64,000 bases of DNA, taken from Phycomyces nitens. Its lineage: Eukaryota; Mucoromycota; Mucoromycetes; Mucorales; Phycomycetaceae. The notes under the pieces are model-generated. The model saw only the letters and a program-made list of their open reading frames with translations, was not told the DNA's origin and did not search any database. This document shows, one piece after another, positions 11,236 through 24,400 of the stretch. How positions within the stretch are numbered: the stretch's first letter is position 1; every line of letters starts with the position of its first letter. A program made the translations under genes and the position numbers. Location: assembly GCA_022702545.1 (NCBI GenBank), contig JAHRBC010000003.1, positions 4,588,001 through 4,652,000 of the forward strand. Reading direction: 5' to 3'.

Positions 11236-12856
11236 TTATTGTCGCCAGCCCGCGTTTAATTGCATAAGCGTCAGAACGGCGTCCATGGGATAGTCTCCAC
11301 TGGGCTGCGCCTTTCCTGGAGATGCATCTTTTCCCTCTTCAGGTGTTCTATTTTCCGATCCTTTTGATGGTGATCCACTTCCCAACAACCCGCTTGCCAA
11401 CTTCTCTTCTGCTGGTATGTTATGATCGGTTGGACTCTGCTGTTGGTTCGAATTCGATTTTTCATCTTTTGGGGAAGCAGGTGTGTATTCTTGAGGCTGC
11501 ATACCTTGTCCTCCTTGAGGTTGCTGCTGTTGCCGCAATAGTTCAAGAAGTTGATCAGAGAATTGGTTGTTATCCTGGGCACGAATGGCAGCAGCAATAT
11601 TGCTATTGAAATTGGACAGTATGGCCATGTAGTCTGTATCTTGAAGAGGTTGCATTGCAGTTGTCCCAGACTGTGCCTGTTGTGCTGCCGCTGCCGCTGC
11701 CGAGGCAATGGCAGCAAAGTCCATGGGCTCTGGATTCCCATTGCCACCATGGTTCCCTGAACCCATCCCAGGTGAAGCACCCATGGCCCCATCAACAGCG
11801 TGCTTCAACCGCTGCTTCTCTTGACGCTTTGCTCGTCTCTTCTGGAACTCATCTTCTACCCATCTGAGTTTATGTTCACTATCCTCTTTTCCAAACAGCT
11901 TTACGGCACGTTTGTTGACACGGCATCGCAAGTCATTGTCCTTATCTAAAGACACGTCAGATATAAAGTCATTTGATTGCTGAATTCTTACTTCTTTCTT
12001 CATTGTGTACTCTCCATCTCTTCTTGCGTTCACGATTGTCAGCTCTGACCTACACCAGACGTGTAAAAGGTCAATTAGAACTAGGCCCCATTTGGTTATC
12101 TTTTCTTACCTTTTGGTTCATAAGCTCTCGTTTGAGCATGTCTGTTGTTACTTGAGTAACAGACCCAGGGTGATGTGCTTCATCACTTATCACACCTGTC
12201 TGATGATGGCTTGAATCCAGAGTTTGGGGTTGTCCTGATGCGTTGGGATCAAGATGGGAAAAGAATTGCTGATAATTACCGCCACTGGCAATAGCAGCAG
12301 CTGCAGCCTGGGCAATTGCTTGGGCATGAGCAGCATTAATCTGTTGAAATTGCTCTTGTGTCAAGTTTAGCTCAGATAGACCCTGGTTGGAAGGTTCAGA
12401 GCTAGAGTTATTAGATGCTTTGAATTGTTGTGCATCCTGCTGCTGCTGTTGTTGTATAGCAATATTGGTTTGCTCTTGCTCCTGCTGGTGTTGGTGCTGT
12501 TGGTGTTGCTGTATAGCAATATTAGCCTGCTCCTGCTGGTGTTGTTGGTGTTGCTGCTGTTGGTGTTGCTGTTGGTGTTGTTGTTGTTGTTGTTGTTGCT
12601 GCTGCTGCTGTTGTTGTTGTTGTTGTTGTTGCTGCTGCTGCTGCTGTTGTTGTTGTTGTTGCTCCTGCTGTTGGTGCTTCTGTTGAATAGCAATGTTACT
12701 TTGTTCTTGTTGCTTTTGCTGTTCTTGCTGCATAATGTCATTCGTCTGTTCCTGCTGTGTAGTTTCGTCATTAGCCTCTTGTTGGCACGAGTAGTTAATA
12801 ACAGGTTTGAGGTCTTGCTCAACTGGCTCGACTTTGGCTGACTGGTCTTGTTCCAT
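11236..12856 (-). CDS. Q-rich nuclear protein with DUF3020 domain
   Basis: Three exons: 12856-12110, 12049-11992 and 11945-11236; 504 residues. The N-terminal 110 residues are mostly glutamine, with a long CAG/CAA run at about 12545-12662. An alanine-rich patch follows (IAQAAAAAIAS). The conserved block starts at exon 2: VRADNRERKKRWR, then HNEERNKDNDLRCRVNKRA and KLFGKEDSE. This basic block is the Pfam DUF3020 signature known only from fungi and often placed near DNA-binding domains. The rest is Q, G and S rich. The composition suggests a transcription regulator; no partner or target can be read from the sequence. The block is built across two introns whose phases agree, which supports the model. 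Confidence 0.88.
12545..12690 (-). repeat. CAG/CAA trinucleotide repeat (poly-glutamine)
   Basis: Interrupted CAA/CAG codons on the minus strand encode the main Gln run of the DUF3020 protein. Long Cys or Leu frames on the other strand here are shadows of the repeat. Confidence 0.9.
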
Positions 12857-13571
12857 ACTAGATATAACCTAACTCATCGCGTTTTATGGTCAGGAAATGT
12901 TGACTATCTATTATGCTTTCAATAGTCATCTCACAAGCCTCGAATGTACCTAGCGCACTGGTCTGCTCAAGTCTCGGAGGACTGAAAAAAGGTCACAAGG
13001 ACCATCACACTGAAGCGAACGAGGCAGATGGTGGCTGGTTGCTAACGAGTAAACGCTGTCACATAGTCTCTTAGCTCGCTTTTTGTGCGCGCAGTGTGTT
13101 TGTGTGCATGTGTGTGAATGTGTACTTGTGTGTGCGTTTGTACTTGGGCCACAGTGACCAGAAATTACAAGGTGTTTCAATTTTCGTATGGCTATTTTGA
13201 TCTCCTCCAATTATCCTTAGGCTTTCAACATGAACACCTCCTGCTCCCCCTCTTTTTCATCCTTGTTACCCCCCTTTACTCTCCTTCTATATCCTCCTTC
13301 TAGACATGTAGCGCAAAGTTAGATAGCTTGATACTAGATAATATTGCTTTTCAAATAAATAAATAAAACAAAACTTTAGAATGACCTATTCATGTTTGTT
13401 TTCTATCAAAAAAAAACCTCCAAGTCTTTAGTTCACAAGAGTCAAGAAGTCTACTGCGCATTTTTGGAACTCCGACGGAATACTAAAAAAGCCACCGATG
13501 GGTATGGGCACAGCAAATAAGAAAAAATTTGAGCTGCAAAACCGCAGACTCTCTCTTTAAATTCAGTCAAC
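12857..13571. promoter_or_regulatory. Divergent promoter of the DUF3020 gene (-) and eIF1A (+)
   Basis: 715 bases between start codons. It contains an imperfect GT-rich microsatellite at 13093-13145 and pyrimidine-rich tracts (13235-13300) upstream of the eIF1A start. No gene seen. Confidence 0.5.
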
Positions 13572-14225
13572 ATGCCCAAGAATAAAGGAAAAGTAAGACC
13601 ATCAGCCTATATATCATTTATATATATATATGTAGAGCTTTGTATACTCATCATTATTATAGGGAGGAAAAAACAGAAGAAGAGGAAAGAACGAGAACGA
13701 AGACAACAAGCGTGAGTTGATCTTCAAGGAAGAAGGACAAGGTAAGAACAGCAAATCTACCACGCCCAGCCCATCTCATCTTTTTTCTTTCAATAGAATA
13801 TGCCCAGGTTACCAAGATGCTCGGTAACGGACGCGTTGAGGCCCAGTGCTTTGACGGTGTCAGACGTCTGGCACACATTCGTGGAAAGCTGAGAAAGAAG
13901 GTTAGAGAAAGACATTTCGAGTATTGAGATGAGATGAACTGACATTGGTACTTTAGGTCTGGATTAGTCAAGGTGATATCGTCCTCATCTCTCTCCGTGA
14001 GTACCAGGATGAGAAGGCCGATGTTCTGCTCAAGTACAACCCTGATGAAGCCCGCGCTCTCAAGTCATACGGTGAACTTCCTGATACCACCAAAATTAAC
14101 GAAACCGAGACCTTTGGTGGCGATGAGGATGATGAGGTTGAATTTGACTTTGATATTGATGAGGTAAGAGGACTGTTTTATACAATGCTTGCATGAAATA
14201 CAACTAACACACTCTATAGATCTAA
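13572..14225 (+). CDS. TIF11: Translation initiation factor eIF1A
   Basis: Five exons: 13572-13592, 13663-13741, 13797-13900, 13957-14163 and 14220-14225; 138 residues. The factor binds the 40S A-site and promotes scanning and start-codon choice. The basic N-tail reads [20 protein letters not shown]. The OB-fold contains [36 protein letters not shown] and [18 protein letters not shown]. The acidic C-tail ends with FDFDIDEI. All match eIF1A end to end. Exon 1 codes for seven residues. The last coding exon is only six bases, Ile then stop, after an intron placed inside the acidic tail; without it the conserved final Ile would be lost. Confidence 0.97.
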
Positions 14226-14940
14226 ACCCACCCTTTTTCTATATTCTTTACGGTATACTGACTCCCGGCCCTCAAACCACAAGGGCTGTACAAAAAAAAA
14301 TCATCTTTTTCTCTTCATACACAATGACATTTTGTCTCCAGTTTTATCCTAAAGAGAAATTAGAGGGGGAGAAATAGAGTAATATGTGTGTATATATTTT
14401 TGTTTTTTTTTTACATCTTTACGTGGGTATACATAATGTATATATATTGTTTGCCGTGGTGGTTGGTACCAACAACAACCAACAACAAAATAAATATTTT
14501 TAAAAATCAAATATTGTGTCTTGATGATAATGTGCATTTCCCTAATGATGATTATCTTGGCTGATAGATAACAGGGGGGCTGAATCTTTTTTGATTGTTG
14601 AAATGACAATTGTGAATACAAATTAATTTTAGAAAAGCCTTGTGGCCATTCTAGTGCTTGTACATTTGGCAGTGAAAATGATTATCCCCAAAAGAGGCTG
14701 TGTTTACTTTATTATTGCTTCACTCTATAATAGTCAAATGGATAACATCTTGATGCCCTTAAAAGGTTTCGAAGGGGTGTATTACTTTACGAATATGAAT
14801 ATTGGTTATAGATATTGCCTAAAAAGGCAGTTTAAGTCCCAAGTGCACTAGAATATATCTTATCCAGCCTTGTAGGGAGTGAGAGTATTGGTTTTGTCAT
14901 GTCTGTCTAGAGCATCCCTACTAATCCCATGAATTTAATC
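14226..14940. other. eIF1A 3' region and non-coding DNA
   Basis: T-rich 3' untranslated region of eIF1A followed by AT-rich DNA without a supported gene. Confidence 0.5.
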
Positions 14941-14947
14941 AAAAGTA

Positions 14948-15250
14948 TTATTTTCTTAAAGATTTGACTACATGAAAAAACAAGTGGTAAATGGAGGCCA
15001 CCAATACTTTTATATTCAATCTCTTTGCATCTACTTTTACAACTGTGGGAACTCCACCTTTTGACCAACTCCAGTTTCTTATTAAAGACACACTTTTCAC
15101 AGATATGCTTGTATAACCCAGAAAGAGAGACTTGGGACCTTTTAAAATGTTTACATAATCTTTGGCTTGCTTCTTCAAGAACAATGGTTGGCTTATTGCC
15201 AAATGTTGTTGATTGATGTTTAGGAACTGTATCGAGATCAATAAGCATTA
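14948..15250 (-). pseudogene. Tc1/IS630-family transposase relic
   Basis: Two overlapping minus-strand frames each carry part of a Mucoralean-type Tc1/IS630 transposase. The frame starting near 15248 gives PTIVLEEASQRLCKHF and QVSLSGLYKHICEKC, the second helix-turn-helix region. The neighbouring frame gives WSKGGVPTVVKVDAKR, the block just after the second catalytic Asp. At least one frameshift and an internal deletion (the VFIDEAGF segment is absent) separate them. A further open frame at 15607-15248 may be the degraded N-terminus. Recognised by memory of family blocks; no search was possible. Confidence 0.55.
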
Positions 15251-15607
15251 AAGATTGTCATTTTCGATGGCTGTATTATTATATTTCTCAATAGCACTGC
15301 CATCAAAGACCAGAAGCGATTCTTCTTCAGGATTATAATGAACAAGTCCTTTTTTTTCTAGAATTAAATGAAAAAGAGTCTCAATTTGTAATATGATTTT
15401 GTCTAAAAAATAATAATAGCTTGTATCAATATCAAGTAAAAACACTGTATTATCACAAATGTTTCTCACATAACTTTCTGTAGGCCACAAAGAGCATTTA
15501 AAAACTAATAGCTCGACCTGCCAGAACTTAGTGTAGCACCGGAGCCATAAACTACATTTCATTTTGCCTTTTTTGGCTAATAGAGTATAACATAAATCTC
15601 CACCCAA

Positions 15608-17837
15608 CGAAAACCGCTCTTAATTATGCTTGTCAATGGATCCAGTCGTTATTATTGAATAAATAAAAAACAAGAATATCATTAAATGGCATTCAGTTTT
15701 GCGTTAACAAGGAATCTTTTATTGATTTACCAGTCCAAAGCACCTTTATTTTCTATTAATCTAAAATATCCAAAGTTCCAATGTGAGTTAGTCATGTTTG
15801 GGATTCCTGAATATTTTGATATACATTTCTACAAATCTAAAAGAAAAATAGTATAAAAAATGATTGCTTGTACTTTTGGTTTTGAACATTTGTGAATCTG
15901 TCGCTTATTCTGCCCACCACTACAAAATTCATGCGCATTTGGTTCTATGGAATCAACGTATAGTTTAAAGATATGGTACATTAACATGTTCTCATTTTAC
16001 TAATACCAGATGACATTACTTTATACCTTCTAAGTATCATTGACTGGATCCGGGGTATGTGCAGAGGGTATTTACTGTCAAACATGTTATACTTTACAGA
16101 GATCTATCCCAAAAACAAAATATAATGTTTAAAATCCTTGATTTGTGGTTACATATTCACAGGTAGCCCATGTTTTATTCTTAATCAATGCTTTACAATC
16201 ATCTTTTACTACACTCCAGACCATCTAAGGCTAGGGTGACATTTTTTTCCGGGTCCTCTTCCTGCTATCTTATATCACGGCATCCCATTGATAGAAAATT
16301 CTTGAAGCCATTAGTTTATCCATACTCAATTTATGTACTCTATTTGATAGTATATTCACCACAGATGCTTATATTATTACCCAGGAATACTACCTTGGAC
16401 TCTAACACAGCAACAGTATTTACAAAATACACATTAATATCAGAACTCATCACTTATTCTAAGCCATGAGTTCCCGTAGAGTGCTCGTTCATGGTTCCAG
16501 ATATGGCTGCCTTCAAATATTTCCAAACCTTGTTTTAGACTTCTGCTAAATATCTGTTTGTATGAATACTCTTTGAATATACCCACCACCAGTTCATTCT
16601 GTAAATATTGAGTCTTCCACAACACCATGTAACATTTGCTTCTTTATAATGAAAAATGTTTCCATGGCAGGCTATCATCTATTTTTAGTCGTAACATCTA
16701 GTGTAAATTGTCTGAAAGTATATGTTCCTGCTTGTACTCAATTGTATCACATTCTACTCATCTTGATTCCTTTCTCTGGATTCTGCTGCGCTCTGTTTCT
16801 TACAAAAATACCGAGAATTTAGTTTTTCTTTACTCAAAGAAGAAATAAATATTGGCTATTATATTGGACATCATATCATTACTGGGAATCCGGACAATGG
16901 CAATAACATATTTTTTGTGGAATCTTCAAATGTCCAGACACACTGGGGTACAAGCTATTCTGGCGGCCAATAAATCTTGTTCTGTACGGTTGGGACACTG
17001 GAATTTCGTCTCTTTCCAAAGTAATTCCACCAAGGGTCTTTAATGTTTTATCGTAATGGGTGATATCATATGCTAACCAATTATCTCAAAGTTCTTTTTT
17101 TCTTCTTTATTTATTTTTACTAATATGTCTCTATGCTCTATATAGCCAATATGTCCTATGCTTTTCTATTTATACATATAATAACTGTACAGAAAATGCG
17201 ATGGTTAAGTAGTCGACAGCACTTGCAAAAAAACTGATTCAATATTAAACCAAGTTTTTGAATAAATATAATAACAGCCGAATTCAATAACTCTCATTTA
17301 TTCATGGGCGAAGTATAATTGATCCCGATTTCACAAATTATACATGCTGTGTAAGATCAAACCACATTGTAGACAGAAGATAATGCTGTCAAGTTTGTTT
17401 GGAGGATGTATATGTGAATTATATGGTTACAATAACCAAATTACCATCATGGCCAGAATTATAGGTTCGTACCTATTGGATTTTTTTCTCTTAAAAAAAA
17501 AGAGAGATGAATCAACATGTATTTATGGAGCAAGGTTCAAAGTAAAGGCATTGCATATTATAAAAAAGTAAAAATTGTGTTTTTATTGATCACGGAGATA
17601 TACTTTGGTTACCATTAATAACAATGAGCTTTTTAATATTGAGTATGTCATACTAGACTCAGTTTTTTGTTATATACCGTCGTGATCACAAGAATTCAAT
17701 CCATTGTATATTTACTATTGTGAAATATTATGGTAGAAAGCCTTATAAAAATATGGCTAACTAATAACATAAATCCCAAGCTAATTGTTACAACCGGCGT
17801 AAAGAAAGCACAGGCCATCCCACAATAATATATATCC
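15608..17837. other. AT-rich intergenic DNA
   Basis: Only short frames without family features. It is probably decayed repeats. A minus-strand frame at 16628-16440 has an even amino-acid mix but cannot be assigned. Confidence 0.5.
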
Positions 17838-18256
17838 ACTCTACTAGAGAATCTCAAAATTGAAACAGGCTTTAAGGATTTAACGACATAATAAATATCA
17901 TATACCAGCTATACGATGTCATGTAAAAATACAAGTATAATGGAGACATTTACATTTACATTCTAGTCTTTTATTTTTAACCAAACCGTAATCCACATGT
18001 ATATAATCAGAAAACAAAAGGCTGGGTGCATTGGCCAATAATCAACTCCAACAATCAAGCCAAATATTTATATATATATATAAAAACAAGGACTGCAAAG
18101 TCTTTAACCTAGTTGATCTGCTTATATTAAAAGCAAGGTCTAATGCTATTGATAATTATAGCATTACTCGTGTGTTCATCAAGTTGCTTTCAGTTTATTT
18201 TTATGTTTGGTGACTTGAGAGTTTCTAAATAGTTTGTTCACAAAGTATTTAGGAAG
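17838..18256 (+). repeat. Dispersed repeat family, copy A (internally deleted)
   Basis: Closely similar to 25423-26075, same orientation. Shared landmarks are GAAACAGGCTTTAAGGATTT, CCAATAATCAACTCCAACAA and TGATCTGCTTATATTAAAAG-type segments. It lacks about 250 bases that copy B has between two GATAATT heptamers, so the open frame of copy B is absent. Confidence 0.8.
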
Positions 18257-19140
18257 TTTGGTGGAATAAATGGGTGCTCTTATCATCTAGTAATAAACAA
18301 TAAAAATAAAGTTATAACCTTGAAATGTACGAGTAGTTAAGCTCAATAAAATAGCCGTACAATCAAGGTTCTTTTGTCTTGCTCTTTTATAAATATTGAA
18401 AAGTTTTAATGGAATATATTTGGTCCAACTGTTTGTTTTTACTGGACTATTTGAAGAAATTTGGGATTGTGTGATAGGTATAATGGAGGAAAGGTTACCA
18501 ATCTGCCATAAGCTTGACTAAATGTATTACTATAAAATTATTAAAAAACTAGGATAATAAACAGAGATACCTTGGATCAATAAAGGACTATATTGTGGAA
18601 AGCAATGAAGAATACAAGAAAAACAATAAATTTGTGTAAGTCTTATTGTAAGCACAAGAAACGACAGAAGAATGTCATTTAAATGTAAAATTCTAAAGTA
18701 CAATACTGATCAAACAATTGATCTAATAATTATAAGTAACTTTGCTTTTCAATCATAAATCGAACTTCAATATTAGGTAATATGATCCTGTAGGACAAGC
18801 ACATCACTTTCTTGATCCAACCTACGGTTTTAGGAGGATAAATTAAAGTTGCATGGAGTTTATTACGGTAGTAGAATAATCTACAAAGCCAATTGATAAA
18901 AGTACTCTGGTGCATATTCGCATGTGGTAAGTCTAGTATAGAGTATTGAGCAGATTAATTAAGAGGGATATTAGGTATTTTGGAAAGACTACCCGAGTAC
19001 TAAAAAACACAAGAACCAATTGAAAAAAGCTATTGAACCTGAATTGAAAGATAGAATTTATCAAATGAAGAACAACCCAGAATAAAAGAGACCTGTAGGT
19101 ACAGCCAGAAATTTGTGGTAATTTACTAATTTTCATATGT
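18257..19140. other. AT-rich intergenic DNA
   Basis: No gene features found. Confidence 0.5.
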
Positions 19141-19142
19141 AG

Positions 19143-19789
19143 GATGATATTCTTCAAGATATTATCGAATACGGTGAAAACCCTACTGATATTTCATACA
19201 TTAAATACGTGATCATCATAATTACTGCCCTCATCTTTGCTTCGATACACACCACAAGTGAAGCATCGACCGTTGTACTCTATCGTATTCTGGACAATAT
19301 TAAAACTATTGATGAGCTACGTGAAGAGCAAGATCGAGTCCTACGTGAACAAGGAATTGATGAAAAATCTGGTGCTCAAATATTTACCCGAAGTATCCTC
19401 AAGAAATTTCCAAAACTCGATAGTATCTGTCGTGAAGCATCTCGTCTAAAGAATGACTTCGTTGGGCCTCCTCATGAATATGGTGGATCATCACCTATTA
19501 CACTAAGCAATAGTATAGTTGTTCTGACAGGTAACCACGGGGTTTTATTATGCTACTAGACCTCTAGTGTTTTCTTTTGCATTATGTAAGAGATTATCTT
19601 GTATTTGGTACGGGAAATCATTCATGCCCTGGTCGTTGGTTTGCTATGCAAGAAGTACAGACTATTGTATCGATGCTTATCCGTGAATACGACATCAAGG
19701 CAATCTCCCCTGTTGTATTCCCAACCACTGAAAGATGCATGCCTCGCGGAAAGTTTTATCTGGAAAAGAGGAATACAGAATTACCATAA
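19143..19789 (+). pseudogene. Cytochrome P450 relic (C-terminal half only)
   Basis: The first segment (19143-19556) reads DDILQDIIEYGEN, then ALIFASIHTTSEASTVVLY (I helix, AGxxT-like region in the fungal FxSIHTTS form), then KKFPKLDSICREASRLKND (K helix; the expected ExxR is CREASR). A stop follows. The second segment (19580-19789) reads RDYLVFGTGNHSCPGRWFA, with the heme-binding FGxGxxxCxG motif at 19604-19633 (Cys codon 19625), then the L helix and a PRGKFYLEKR tail. About 50 residues between the K helix and the heme loop, and the whole N-terminal half, are missing. A splice acceptor (GTAG) still stands just before 19143. The last codons and the TAA lie in the end of a TIR element. This is a dead gene. 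Confidence 0.82.
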
Positions 19790-20400
19790 AATACTGAGCG
19801 ATACCAAGCTTTATTATAAGGTGAAATGGTTGCGTCCATTTTTGCTAAATGTTTCTACTCACTATTTCGGTTCCACTAGTTAAATTCAAATGTAACCACC
19901 CAATTACAATAAGACCATTCTAGTGTCTTATCATTTTCTCTTTCTCTTCCAATTTTCTAAACTTTTATCTATATCATTCTCTAAACCAACGATCATACTT
20001 TCGGTATGCTTTCTATCTATTTTTCCCTATTACCTATATCTAACATATTCTATAGTTGGTTTTTATTTTACAATAAAGTTTACAACCCGTATCAAAGGTG
20101 TAAATGAGAGATTTATATTTATATTAATTTTATTTTTAATTTATAAGTAATCGATCTAGTAACCTATCATTATAAAGTACATATTGTGCAGTATATATAA
20201 TAAAAACGACGCATTTATATTCAATATACCAATCTTATACTCATCCACTCTTTGTCCAGAGCCTTAAATACTTTAGTACTGTAGGTTGGATTAATTTTGA
20301 ACGTATATTACCGTCCAATCTATAAATGCTCTTAATTCAAGTCGGGTCAAGACTTTTTGATTGTAAGCCAAGAACATCCCAAGTTCGTCTTTGCATCAAA
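19776..20400. mobile_element. Partial TIR element (left part of the 1.06-kb family)
   Basis: It starts TA|CAGAATTACCATAAAATA and continues GAGCGAT, matching the ends of the elements at 56596 and 31821. Further blocks also match the inner left arm at 56596: GTGCAGTATATATAATA near 20190, and the CTTTGTCCAGAG and TTGGATTAATTTTGA blocks near 20250-20300. No right end was found, so the copy is truncated. Confidence 0.6.
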
Positions 20401-21459
20401 ATGTCCTAACCTGAGTCCGAACAAAAACATCTTGTTAGCTTGTCAGTGTTTTACTAGCTCACCTTTACTCATCATCTTTTGCTCGTCTTGAAAATTAACC
20501 TCTCTAAGCATTCCTTGGAAATATATTTCAATTCCCTTTAAAGATCATTTATACTATTAAATAGCCGGCACAGATTATAATTTTCTGACAGGGTACTCTT
20601 GCCAAGATATCCCAAAGTATAAATTGGGTTATGGTCAAGACTTTTAGTCAGACAGGAACCTTGGCTTTCATCGTTTTTTTTCCTGATATTATTATATTGG
20701 ATAACAAATATCGCTCTCCTCTCCCAAATATCTAGCGAGAGAAGAAAGATGGCTCTTGTAGGGTATTTATATAATTTTTGGAATCAATTTTTCCGTAAAC
20801 TCTAACGTTCAGGAAATCTTGTCATAAAAAAAAGGGCTTTAAACCATGACAAAATCCCCTCAAACTTCATAGTTGGTGAAAATAAAATAGAAAAAATGCC
20901 AGTATTGTTGTCCCAAAGCTTCTTGACGTCTGTTACTCTTTTTGAGGTTTAATCGAGACCCATCAGATAAGAAAGTGTCCGTTTCGTGATGCTCTCTAAT
21001 GGAGATTAGTCGGCGGATTTCAATCTCTTTTGCTGATTTCATGACTTGAAGTAATCATTTTTCAAGAGTTTGTTTCTAGTTTCCAACTTTGGGCTTTTGG
21101 ACAAGACCACATTGCCTAGTGATACTTGAGATGATTTAATGTAAAATGGCAGCATAAATCATACCAGTACGTTTCTTGTTTCGATAAGAGACTTACTAAT
21201 GACATGGTGTGTTTGTTTTGTTTTGAGTATTAAAAGTTCATGTTTGAAAGAATCTTCGGATAATAAAAGATTTCTTTTTATTTTTTCCATTTTTTAAAAT
21301 TATGTATTAATGGTTTAACAACATTGTTGAATAAGTTGGAGAATTATTAGCTGTTGAAAATAAAGAAAGTGTATACATACACGTATATATATATATAGAG
21401 AGAGAGAGAGAGAATAATCGAATGTACAGAGGGAATTAAAAGAGTGGGATAAAGCACAT
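20401..21459. other. Intergenic DNA
   Basis: No supported gene. A short minus-strand frame at 21042-20860 starts with a plausible charged N-terminus (MKSAKEIEIRRLISIREHHE) but has no further support. A GA run lies at 21398-21414, just below the hydrolase stop. Confidence 0.5.
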
Positions 21460-24400
21460 TCATTTGTTAATGCGTGCATGTTGAGGTGCCTCTAGTACTA
21501 CTATTGGCATTGGATTGGCCACAGTATCTGGTACGATTGAGCATCCCAAGGTAGTCTTGATTTCCTTGATTTCAACTCCTGCCTCCTTCAAGGCTTGGTG
21601 TGCTTCATCGTCAGCAAAAGGATTCTTCTTTTTACCAAATAATGATAGACCAAACAGTGAAGATCTATTACTGTTAGTGGTATTATTGGAAGCTGGTACT
21701 ATGTTTGGCACACTCTGACTCCGAAGCGTTTCAGACGATGTGTTTTGGATATTCGTGGAAAATTGTTGAACAGACTCTGTCGTAAGGGTCTCTGACTTGG
21801 AACGGCCAGTGATACTAAAGAACCCTTTAGATTTCGTTTGGTCCGTTTCTGAAGTCAAGTTTGTCGAGGTAATTGAGGCCTTTCCGGAAGACAATGAGCT
21901 GTATGTACCGGATTTTGAGGAAGCAGCTGCAGTTGCACTAGCAATGATATCGGCAATTATATCATTGTCAGATAGTCCTTCAGTAATACTTTTAGATGAA
22001 CCATCTGTGGAACCCTTCCGAGTGCTTTCCAGACCAGCCAAGGTGCTGTCATCCGCGAGCTTTTTATCGGACAAAGGTGACTTGGAGGGCCCGTTTGTAT
22101 CTTCCAGAGAGTTGGATAGAGGACTAGTTGAAGCTCCAGGCGAATATTGGTCTGTAGGCTTTGGTGCTTGTTGTACGGTCATTTGAATAGATGCCTTTCC
22201 AGAAGAGAATGAAGAAAGCGGTCTGTTTTTGTTGAAAGAGAATCGCTTATTATCTTTACCCAATTCCGGAGATTCCTTTTTCATATAAACAAATAAATTA
22301 GCATCTATAGAATATGCAATTTAATAGACGCCTTACTTCTCCTTGTAACGAGGGCGAGCTTCTTCCGAAAGATGGAAAACTAAGGATGCTTGAAGATGTG
22401 TCTTTTTCTTTTTCTTTGGATTCTGGTAATTCCTCAGAAGTCACTACAAATCCAGCTCGTTTCAAGAGCTTGGGCATCGTCAAACGATAACTGAGGTGGC
22501 CCTTTATGAGGTCAGTACAATCGAGGTTCTGAACTCGATCACCCTCAATATCATCCAATGGTCTCAAGCCGGCCACATCTCCGAGGCCTGCAGTTGAGGC
22601 TCTGAACAAGAACCCAAGTAGCCAGTCGTTGGTGGCATAACCATTGATGAATTTTCCTGCGACTACGGTGGTGCACTCATTCCATTGAGACCTTGAGGCA
22701 CTTACGGGGGTGCCAAAGAGTGCAACATTTTCAATAAGACCATAACAGTTCATCCTCGCTAATTCTAATAGACAGTAAAATATCATACGGGCTCCAAGCG
22801 AGTATCCAACAAGAGTAATTGGGCGTGAACCCAGATTTCTGTTCATCAGACAATCGGCCAGAACAAGGCCAGCAAGACGAGCACGATCAAGACCATTTGC
22901 CCAAGGGTTGTCTACGAGGTATCCTAGTTTTGTGAGAGCAAGAGGGAATGTAAGGCCGGCCATCAAGGCACCTAGTACAGTGTGACCCAAAGCTTGCTGG
23001 ATAGAAAAGGTCACTGCTTCTGTGGCCATGATCTTGAATGCACTGCCAAGCTCCACTAACATATCGGGTTCCCAAAACAATGTAAAATGGTCACCCATGA
23101 GAGGGTCAAGGGTACTGAATGGCAGGATTGTCTCGTCCTCTCGATTGTCAGTATTTGGTAACCAGCTGTAAATATGCTTTAGTTTCTCGATAAAATATAG
23201 CCTAGGATCCAAGTAAAAAAAAAACTTACCCAGTAATTGTGATAATACAGCCAACATTCTCATCTATTCGTACCGGCAAGAATTCGAATGTGTTTATGGT
23301 CTTCATTCGTTTGTTCATACTGACAGCTACAAGATGGAAAAATCAAAAATCAAGTTAGATTCCATACCAATACAGGAAAATACTACTGTTATTATTATTT
23401 ACCTCCTATGCCTAAATATAAAATACATTTATTAGTCAACAAGACTTCTTCAAGATGTGCTTTACTTACGTCCACCCGCAACGGTTGCTCCACTAGTGAT
23501 GAGTGCAATGCTTGCCGTCCCGCCCAGAAAACCGGCAGAACCACTCACTCCGACCGTGGTCAAAAAGGCGCCCAGACCGCCTGCAATCATAGGGGCCATT
23601 AGACCTGCACTCAGACCAAGGATAAGCCCACCCCCGATGGTTGCTAGGCCGATCATGACATATCGCTTCTTCTTGCGCTGCTTGTTACGACCCTTTCGCT
23701 CGGCATCGTTTCGGACAGCCACGGAATCGTCAATGTTGGTTTGTGTTCCTATGCTGAAAACAGACTCTGTATCCCAAGAAGATTCATTCTGGATAAGATG
23801 GTCCGCAATTCTCTTTTCAAAAGCAATCACTTTAAGCCACTCGAGGTCAAGATAAGAGGCTATGCGGGCTACAAATACGCGCGATCGTGCATCATAATTC
23901 TCTGATCCGAGACATAGTAGTAAAAGATCACACATCACTGTCCATCGAAGGTCGATCACTACTTGATCTTGTCGGTGTTTCTCTGTCGTTTGTTTGAAAT
24001 GGAGATTGCCCATCTGGACTGTCGTCGTCTCACCCTGGGCTGTAAATTGATGAACAAGATCGGACGGAAGGATGTTGTGTTTCGATAAAGACTCGATCAT
24101 CTGGATTTCTGTTCAAGAGGTAAGATTGTGGCCATATATCTATTTGACTTGCCTTGGCCAGAGATGCCCATGTGCGAGTAAAGAAGCTTCATCCACTTGC
24201 GCTGCCAATTATCAGCACTCATTCGAGCATAGGCAAAGTCTTTGCCTTGAAAGTCATGGACGACTTCTACACTTGTGAGAGCACATAGACCCACATAGGC
24301 AACCTTTTGGGAATCTGTAAATACATCCTTTGTTTCTTGTACTATGGGCTGACCATCATCAACAAATGTTTCCTCGACTTCATACACACAGGAATTGTCA

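Noticed and set aside
12387..12841. Long Cys- and Leu-rich plus-strand frames
   Set aside because: They are the reverse complement of the CAG/CAA repeat in the DUF3020 gene.
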